Positions 58,356 to 64,000 of a stretch of DNA of 64,000 bases are shown piece by piece; position 1 is the first letter of the stretch; each line of letters begins with the position of its first letter. This DNA comes from Roseiarcus sp963820095 (lineage in GTDB: Bacteria > Pseudomonadota > Alphaproteobacteria > Rhizobiales > Beijerinckiaceae). The notes under the pieces were generated by a model. It was not told the DNA's origin. It did not search any database and saw only the letters and a list, made by a program, of their open reading frames with translations. The stretch spans positions 62,001 through 126,000 of the forward strand of contig CAWFZA010000018.1 of assembly GCA_963820095.1 (NCBI GenBank), written 5' to 3'. The translations under genes were made by a program, and so were the position numbers.

Positions 58356-59415
58356 ATGCCCGAAGCGTCCCGACCGCCTCCGCGTAATCCTATTGGGTCG
58401 CTCGCGCTGATCGCCGGCGTGGTCGCGTTCGTCGCCGCTTCCTTCTCCTATACGGCCGGATGGTTTTCGCCCGATCGCCTCACGCCGCAGAAGCTGGTCG
58501 ACGGCTTCGATCTGCGAATGCCCCCGCCGCTCGGCCACCGGCGCAATCATGCCAAGGGCATTTGCTTCACCGGCGTGTTCGAGGCGAACGGCGCCGGATC
58601 GGAGTTGTCGCACGCCCAGGTGTTCGCGAAAGGCCAGTATCCCGTGATCGGGCGCTTCAATCTCGGCACGCCGAACCCGAACGCCGATGATTCCAAGGAG
58701 CGCGTGCGAGGCCTGGGCCTCATGATCTCGAACTCCGGACGGCCAGGAATGGCGCATGGCGATGATCGATCCGCCTTTCTTCCCGGTCGCGACTGTCGAG
58801 GCCTTCCGCGAACTCCAAGTCGCCTCCGCGAGCAAGGAGCCCGACGCGATGGCCAAGTTTGCCGGCGCGCATCCGGAGATCGCGGCGTTCGGCGCTTGGG
58901 CGAAGAGCGCGCCCTGGACCGGCAGCTACGCCGAGGAGCCTTACAACGGCCTCAACGCCTTCATCTTTACCGACGGTTCCGGCAACGACCATTCGGTGCG
59001 CTGGTCGCTGATCCCGGCGGCTGAGCCAGTCCCGGTCCCGCCGGAGGAACTCGCGAAGCGCGGACCCAATTTCCTCGAAACCGAGATCGTGGACCGCATC
59101 AAGAAAGGCCCGGCGCGCTGGACGATGAAGGTCACGGTCGCCAATGCCGGCGATCAGACCCAGGACCCGAGCAAGGCGTGGCCGCAAGACCGTCGCAGCG
59201 TCGAAGTCGGGACGCTGACGGTGCAGCAGATCGAGGCGGAGGCGGACGGCCCCTGTCGCGACATCAACTTCGATCCGGCCGTCCTGCCGAACGGCATAAG
59301 GACGTCGGACGATCCGTTCCCCGCCGCCCGCTCGGCGGCCTACAGGGTCTCCTACGACCGCCGCACGGCCGAGGAGAAAGACTATCCGCGAACCGCCACG
59401 GGGTCCGGCCAATGA
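58356..59415 (+). CDS. Catalase-family peroxidase (SrpA-like, frameshifted)
   Basis: About 352 residues. N-terminal membrane anchor (IGSLALIAGVVAFVAASFSY) and then a short heme catalase fold: RRNHAKGICFTGVFEANGAG (distal His), PVIGRFNLGTPNPNADD, VRGLGLMI, and NAFIFTDGSGNDHSVRWSLI. An extra C near 58742 separates it from EWRMAMIDPPFFPVATVEAF. The last codons overlap the cytochrome b561 gene (ATGA), a pairing known for this peroxidase type. It probably removes peroxides at the periplasmic side. Confidence 0.87.
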
Positions 59416-60203
59416 CGAACGTTCAGCCGATCCGCCCGGTCCGGATCATTCACCGCTTCAACCCCTTGCAGCGAACGCTGCACTGGGTCATGGCTGTCTG
59501 CATTCTGGCGATGCTGTTCATCGGCGTCGGCATGGCGTCCACCGTGGCGCAAAGCTATTTGACGCTGGTCAACATTCACAAACCCCTTGGGATTCTGATC
59601 CTGATCCTCGCGCTGATCCGCCTCGTCGTGCGCTGGCGCTATGGCGCGCCGCCCCTGCCGCTCGATCTGCCCGAACCCATGAAGCTCGCCGCCTATCTCT
59701 CGCACTATGCGCTTTACGCGCTCATGATCGCGATGCCGCTGATCGGCTGGGCGATGCTGTCGGCCGCGGACTATCCCGTCACCTTGTGGCCGAGCCTCTG
59801 GCTGCCGCAGATCCTGCCGCTGAACCCCAGCCTGCATACGGCGCTATGGAACGCGCATTTCTATCTCGCCTTCCTGTTCTTCGCGCTGATCCTGATGCAT
59901 CTCGCCGCGGCTTTGTTCCACGCGCTGATCCGCCGCGATGGCGTGTTCGACGCGATGGGCCCACATTTGACGCATGACGAGATCGCGCCGGCGCTCGGGC
60001 GCAAAGCGCCGGGGCCTATTCGCATCAAGGTAGGGACGTGTCATGCCCGCGAAAGCGGGCATCCGAGCCCGCGACCAAAAGCTCTCGGATTCCCGCTTCG
60101 CGACGGGAATGACAATTCGGGGGCCTGCGATTCAGATCTGAAGGCCGCTGCTCCGATTGCTCTTGACCTCAAAACCGACCAGTTGGTATGCTACACGCCA
60201 TGA
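59412..60203 (+). CDS. Cytochrome b561 family protein with repeat-derived tail
   Basis: Diheme membrane protein of four helices that hands quinol electrons to partners. HRFNPLQRTLHWVMAVCILA, LTLVNIHKPLGILILILALI, YLSHYALYALMIAMPLIGWA and LWNAHFYLAFLFFALILMHL carry the heme His residues. The family part ends near residue 205 (GRKAPGPIRIKV); the last 55 residues come from a palindromic repeat at 60040-60113 (GTCHARESGHP) and flank. The reading frame therefore runs into the start of the MFS gene. Coupled to the catalase gene by an ATGA overlap. Confidence 0.88.
   Translation: MTNVQPIRPVRIIHRFNPLQRTLHWVMAVCILAMLFIGVGMASTVAQSYLTLVNIHKPLGILILILALIRLVVRWRYGAPPLPLDLPEPMKLAAYLSHYALYALMIAMPLIGWAMLSAADYPVTLWPSLWLPQILPLNPSLHTALWNAHFYLAFLFFALILMHLAAALFHALIRRDGVFDAMGPHLTHDEIAPALGRKAPGPIRIKVGTCHARESGHPSPRPKALGFPLRDGNDNSGACDSDLKAAAPIALDLKTDQLVCYTP
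60040..60113. repeat. 74-bp palindromic repeat element
   Basis: Starts GTCATGCCCGCGAAAGCGGG and ends CGACGGGAATGAC; the halves are near inverted copies (GTCAT...ATCCGAG / CTCGGAT...ATGAC), each with its own hairpin. It is the CHARESGHP-type interspersed repeat frequent in alphaproteobacteria. Confidence 0.82.
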
Positions 60204-61415
60204 CCGAATCTCGCTATCGTTGGGTGATCGTCGCGGCGGGCGGCCTTTTGGGCTGCGTCGCCATCGGATCGATGTTCTCCCTGCCCGTTCTCTTGCAGCC
60301 GATCGCCCGCGACACCGGCTGGTCGGTCACCGGCGTGTCGAGCGCGATGACCGTCGGCTTTCTCGCCATGGCGTTCGGCGCCATGGCCTGGGGCGGGCTC
60401 TCCGATCGGTTCGGTCCGCGCGCGGTCGTCATGACCGGCGCGATCGTCCTGGCGCTGAGCGTGGCTCTTGCGTCCCAGGCGACGTCGCTGCTCGCGTTCC
60501 AGTTGATCTTCGGACTGCTCGTGGGCGCGAGCGCGGCGGCGATCATCGTGCCGATGATGGCCTGCGTCACCGGCTGGTTCGACACGCATCGAAGCCTCGC
60601 GGTGTCGCTCGTCTCGGCGGGCATGGGCATGGCGCCGATGACCATGGCGCCCTTGGCCGCGTGGCTCGTGTCGACCATGAGCTGGCGGAGCACGCTCGAG
60701 ATCCTCGCCGCGATCGCCGCTCTTCTCATGATCCCCGCGGCGCTTCTGGTGCGCCGTCCGCCGGCGCTCGTCGGCGCCAGCGCCGCGTCGCAAGGCGAGC
60801 CGCATTCCGGAATGTCCGTCGGCGAGGCATTGCGCTCGCCGCAGTTCGTCGTGCTGGTTCTGACCAACTTCTTCTGCTGCGCCACCCATTCCGGGCCGAT
60901 CTTCCATACCGTGAGCTACGCGCAGACCTGCGGCATTCCGCTCGTCGCCGCGGTTTCCATCTACAGCGTCGAGGGGCTTGCCGGCATGGGCGGCCGGATC
61001 GGCTTCGGCTTGGCTGGCGACCGGTTCGGCGCCAAGCGCGTTCTCGTCCTCGGGCTGCTGGCGCAGGCGTTCGGCGCGCTGGCCTACGTCTTCGCCCGAG
61101 GCTTGGGCGAGTTCTACACCGTCGCGGCAATCTTCGGTTTCATCTATGCGGGCGTCATGCCGCTTTACGCGGTCCTGGCGCGCGAGAACTTTCCGCTCCG
61201 AATGATGGGAACCGTCATCGGCGGCACGGCGATGGCCGGCAGCCTCGGCATGGCGCTGGGACCGCTTGCCGGAGGAACTCATCTATGACGCCACCGCCAG
61301 CTACACGTGGCTCTATGTCGGCTCCTGGGCGATGGGGCTCGGCGCCTTCCTGATCGCGATGACGTTCAGGCCCTTGCCGAAGAACGAGCCGGCGCTGGCG
61401 GCCGCGCCCGCGTGA
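60188..61415 (+). CDS. MFS transporter (C-terminal frameshift)
   Basis: About 408 residues, twelve helices. Starts RWVIVAAGGLLGCVAIGSMF (ATG 60188 or 60200), motif A GGLSDRFGPRAVVMTG, later FGLAGDRFGAKRVLVLG, and GVMPLYAVLARENFPLRMMG. An extra A near 61277 (GGAACTC) stops the raw frame at 61288; removal gives LIYDATASYTWLYVGSWAMG and an end at 61415. Resembles the oxalate/monocarboxylate class of MFS carriers; substrate unproven. Confidence 0.82.
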
Positions 61416-61491
61416 CCGTCAAGAGCAACTGATGAACTCGCGATAGACCCAGCCGCCATGGCCCCTGGCCCACAGATCGGCTTTGAGAGCT

Positions 61492-61908
61492 TTAACGCCA
61501 AAGGCACACCCGGACGTCCTTCCCAACATAGCATGCGCCTTCGCGGCGAAGTTCTCCCCAATCCCCTGGTTCACCGTGAGTTTCGCGAATGTCCGAGTTC
61601 CCATAGCCTTCCCAAAAATCACCGTCCTTGTATACAACTGCCCAGTAATCTTCGGACATGTCACCAGCCCCACTATGCGTATCAGGATAGTCGATACCTG
61701 CAAAAACTTGCCGAGGCCCCTGGATATTAAAATCGCCGCCCTTTTCGAGTTGATAGGAGCATCTTCCGGATATACGCGTCTGACCGCTAACAATAAGCAG
61801 GCAGCGGCCCCATTTATAACCGCTCGGTAAACGATGCTGTGGTTGCGCATGCGAAGGTGAAAAGGACAATGCAATTGCAAGGGCAGCCGCTAGAGTTCGT
61901 CCGATCAT
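61492..61908 (-). CDS. Secreted hypothetical protein
   Basis: 138 residues with signal peptide GRTLAAALAIALSFSPSHAQ. The mature part contains four Cys (GRCLLIV, GRCSYQLE, GACYVG, RVCLWR) likely forming two disulfides, and SEDYWAVVYKDGDFWEGYGN. No family recognised by name. Convergent with the MFS gene; the C-terminal boundary may be altered by a shift, since an alternative frame continues past 61492. Confidence 0.62.
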   Translation of the reverse strand: MIGRTLAAALAIALSFSPSHAQPQHRLPSGYKWGRCLLIVSGQTRISGRCSYQLEKGGDFNIQGPRQVFAGIDYPDTHSGAGDMSEDYWAVVYKDGDFWEGYGNSDIRETHGEPGDWGELRREGACYVGKDVRVCLWR

Positions 61909-62014
61909 CTTATCGTCCGTTGTGAGCAGCCAATCCAAAGAGCGATCCTAAACTGTTGTATCCGCCCAGAGGCCTTGTCCAAACGGTCCTCCGCAGCCCC
62001 TGAGCCGACATTTT

Positions 62015-62510
62015 GGCTCGTGCGCGAAGGCGGTGACAAGAGCATGGTGGCGATGATGGCGAGCGCCAGAGGCCGCTCGCGATGGGCGCGCCGACGCGGC
62101 GGCGCACCGGCTTCAGGCGAGGCGGTGTTCGTCGGTCGCCAGACCTCGACGGGTTGGCGGATGCTCCGCGCTTCTTCGGCAGCGACTTCGAGAGCTTTTT
62201 TAAAAGCTCCCCTGTTCGGCGGTCGCTGCTTTCGGATTTCTCGGGCGCGGCGCCTGGATCGACCAGCGCAGCTTCTTCAAGGCTTCCCAGCCGCGCGGCG
62301 CATGGACATGCTCAAGCCCGAGACGCGCCGCGATCCAGAGCGCAACCTTCGGTCCGCTCCATTGGCCTCCCCGTCCGGCGGAGTGCGCAGACGCTCGCGC
62401 AAAGCCTCAAGGTCGTCGTCAGACAGAAGCGGACGCGCGCCTCGGTTGCCGCGCCGCAGATCGCCAAGCGCCTCGGCGCCATGGCGCGCATAACGCTGGT
62501 TATAGCGCTA
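62015..62510 (-). pseudogene. Degenerate IS630-family transposase
   Basis: Read on the minus strand with frames joined, it gives YNQRYARHGAEALGDLRRGN, RGARPLLSDDDLEALRERLR, KVALWIAARLGLEHVHAPRG, WEALKKLRWSIQAPRPRNPK, EVWATDEHRLGLKPVRRRV (first Asp of the DDE triad) and HHALVTAFAHEP. It lacks the N-terminal helices and everything after the middle of the catalytic domain, and carries at least three frame shifts. No terminal inverted repeats or target duplication remain. It is a relic of an insertion sequence. Confidence 0.75.
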
Positions 62511-62555
62511 GGTGTTGGGAGCGAAATCTCGGAGCTTCGTGGGCGGGCCGCAAGG

Positions 62556-62739
62556 CGTCCTGGCCGGGCTTGACCCGGCCATCCACGCGATCGGGCGCGT
62601 TAACCGCCCGCGGGTGGGCGGAAAAGCTAAGCAATACAGAGCATTGCCTTTGTCGGTCTCGCAGGGTCGCGGGGGGAATGGCGGACTCGTCTCTGCCGGC
62701 GGCGTGGCGTGGATGGCCCGGTCGAGCCCGGCCAGGACG
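62556..62739. repeat. 184-bp element with 33-bp inverted arms
   Basis: Left arm 62556-62588 (CGTCCTGGCCGGGCTTGACC onward) and right arm 62707-62739 are reverse complements at nearly every position. The interior of about 118 bases has no gene. The arms belong to the LAGLDPAIHA / ARSSPARTRK class of interspersed palindromes. It adjoins the broken IS630 transposase. Confidence 0.8.
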
Positions 62740-62870
62740 AGAAAAGTTCGGCGCGCAATGGGCGAGGAGGCGAAACAACAGCTCACCGCTATAAAGTCGA
62801 CATTTTGTTGCAGAAAATCAGAATTTAGCTTATAGATATTCCTTCATTCACTATCGACCGACGGACCCTC

Positions 62871-63377
62871 ATGACCGAAGATCAAGAAGGCAAGCCCCCT
62901 CGCGCGCGCGAACGGGCTGCGGCGAAGGCGCGCAAAAAGGCGAAGCTCGCCTGGAGGCAGAGCTCGTTCGAACTGCTGGCCTCCGGCTTCAGTCTCGCGC
63001 AGATCGCCGAAGCCCGCAACGTCAGCGTCCGGACGATCCGGCGTGAGATCAATTCCGTCATCGCCTGCCGCCGGCTCGATGCGCCCGAGCGCTACGTCCA
63101 CCTGCAGGTCGCGAGGCTGACCAAGGCGCTGAGGGTGGCGGATGTCGCGCTCGAGAGCGGCGACCTGAAAGCCGTGCGCGCACTCGTTTACGTTGTGTCG
63201 GCGATGGACCGCTATCATGGGTTGAGATTTCCCGCGGACCGCAGCCCCGCTCCGCCCGAACCATTCGAACTGGATGCTCCGACCACGCACAAGCCGCCGC
63301 TCAAGCTGTTCCACGCCGCCGCGCCTCTCGAAGAGGCTCCGGAAGAATCGCAAACACTGACAGTTTTACGCGCCTAA
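62871..63377 (+). CDS. Helix-turn-helix protein of unknown function
   Basis: 168 residues. After a basic N-terminus (RARERAAAKARKKAKL) comes SFELLASGFSLAQIAEARNV with SVRTIRREI, a clear helix-turn-helix of the resolvase/terminase-small-subunit type. A helical region follows (LTKALRVADVALESGDLKAV) with AMDRYHGL and a Pro-rich end. It may be a chromosomal regulator rather than a phage protein, as no phage genes are near. Confidence 0.6.
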   Translation: MTEDQEGKPPRARERAAAKARKKAKLAWRQSSFELLASGFSLAQIAEARNVSVRTIRREINSVIACRRLDAPERYVHLQVARLTKALRVADVALESGDLKAVRALVYVVSAMDRYHGLRFPADRSPAPPEPFELDAPTTHKPPLKLFHAAAPLEEAPEESQTLTVLRA

Positions 63378-63433
63378 GCCATTGGAAACGCTCGACCCCG
63401 ACCAGAAGTGCGCGCTCGCCGGCCGGCCGGGCG

Positions 63434-64000
63434 CTATCCCTCGAACTTATTGTTCTTCGGAAAGCCCTTCGGCGGCAGGCGGCCGGCCTCGGCGCGATTG
63501 CCGATCCAGTCGTTGAGCTCGGGCTTAACGACCGTGAACGTGCGCCCGGCCGAGTCGCGCCAGGTGAGGCCGTCTCGAAGTGCGAAGACCTTCGCGTCGG
63601 AAAGGCCGCCGTCCTTGTAGCGTTGAAGCCGCGTGCCCTTGCCGCGCGCCATTTCGTTGAGCTGCGCGAACGGGAACACGAGGAGCTTGCGATTCTGCCC
63701 CATGATCGCGACATGGTCGCCGACTGCGGAAACGATCAACGCAGCTGTGGCCGGCGCGGTCACGTTGAGCACCGCCCTGCCCTTGCGGGTGGATGACAGT
63801 AGCTCGTCGTCGCCGACGATGAAGCCGTTGCCGTCGCTCGAGGCGATCAAGGCGCTTCATGCCGCCCATGTAAGCCCAGACCGCGACGATCGAAGCGCTT
63901 TCGTCGATGTCGGCCATGAGACGGATCGGCTCGCCCTGCCCTCGCCCGCCTGGCAATTTGGAGGCGTCGAGCGTGAACACCTTGCCGTCGCTCGCCAGCA
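63434..64000 (-). CDS. parC: DNA topoisomerase IV subunit A, C-terminal part (runs off the window, frameshifted)
   Basis: The last 190 residues or so of ParC, the beta-propeller-like C-terminal domain that wraps DNA. LASDGKVFTLDASKLPGGRG, GEPIRLMADIDESASIVAVW, DGNGFIVGDDELLSSTRKGR, NVTAPATAALIVSAVGDHVA and ARGKGTRLQRYKDGGLSDAK are typical of ParC in this order. An extra T near 63855 (CTTGATC) splits it; removal gives MKRLIASSDGNGF. Ends PKGFPKNNKFEG at 63434. The partner parE lies at the other end of the window. Confidence 0.88.

Noticed and set aside
57169..58356. 395-residue minus-strand frame
   Set aside because: Antisense shadow of the flavin disulfide reductase, whose motifs are unmistakable on the plus strand.
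60191..61282. 363-residue minus-strand frame
   Set aside because: Antisense shadow of the MFS transporter; no membrane segments or motifs of its own.
62871..63377. Phage terminase small subunit, hence a prophage
   Set aside because: The helix-turn-helix resembles that family, but no large terminase, portal or capsid gene is near.

Overview
The window looks like a chromosomal segment of a GC-rich alphaproteobacterium of the order Hyphomicrobiales, probably near Beijerinckiaceae/Methylocystaceae. The pointers are an SOS box of the alphaproteobacterial form GTTC-N7-GTTC in front of imuA, a PEP-CTERM tail of the alphaproteobacterial WAMMLIGFG type, a class I PHA synthase, a methanethiol-oxidase-type SBP56 protein, TIM44-free housekeeping genes typical of the order, and dispersed palindromic repeats (translated forms such as CHARESGHP and LAGLDPAIH) common in this group. 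It opens with parE (topoisomerase IV subunit B) and closes inside parC (subunit A) on the other strand. I see no rRNA, tRNA, CRISPR array or prophage.

Layout. 0-13.6 kb: parE, a double cold-shock-domain protein, mazG, a YihY membrane protein, a HAD phosphatase fused to a HerA-like ATPase, recO, an MFS transporter, a DUF4239 membrane protein, a GT4 glycosyltransferase, moaC-moeA. 13.6-14.9 kb is gene-poor and holds a remnant of a DUF1254/DUF1214 gene. 14.9-20.3 kb: methanethiol oxidase with a membrane partner, then a partner-switching operon (STAS, HATPase, cNMP-SpoIIE phosphatase), and a TadE/G-like protein. 20.6-27 kb: a YeiH sulfate-exporter homologue with a 48-residue membrane protein, tam, a transglutaminase and SOS-controlled imuA-imuB. 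27-30.8 kb is accessory: a HepT/MntA toxin-antitoxin pair enclosed by 41-bp inverted repeats, a repeat-rich noncoding stretch, trmO, a decayed cysteine hydrolase and a lower-GC GH19-like hydrolase/DUF4087 pair.

30.9-43.3 kb: phosphoesterase, tannase-family esterase, sugar/inositol genes (IMPase, ROK kinase, Gfo/Idh/MocA oxidoreductase, sugar-binding protein), a second GT4, a GATase and PPK2. 43.4-48.3 kb: a radical SAM enzyme, an ABC exporter and a PEP-CTERM GDSL esterase. 48.3-61.4 kb: a second DUF4239 gene, aat, two tandem Uma2 genes, an aminotransferase, phaC, DUF4126, a flavin disulfide reductase, catalase plus cytochrome b561, and an MFS transporter. 61.5-64 kb: a secreted protein, a broken IS630 transposase, a 184-bp inverted-repeat element, an HTH protein and the parC end.

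About twenty otherwise good genes are interrupted by single-base shifts, mostly insertions. In those I checked, the restored frames carry no stops and keep their motifs, so I read most shifts as sequencing or assembly errors rather than gene decay. Coordinates of such genes are given for the restored reading.
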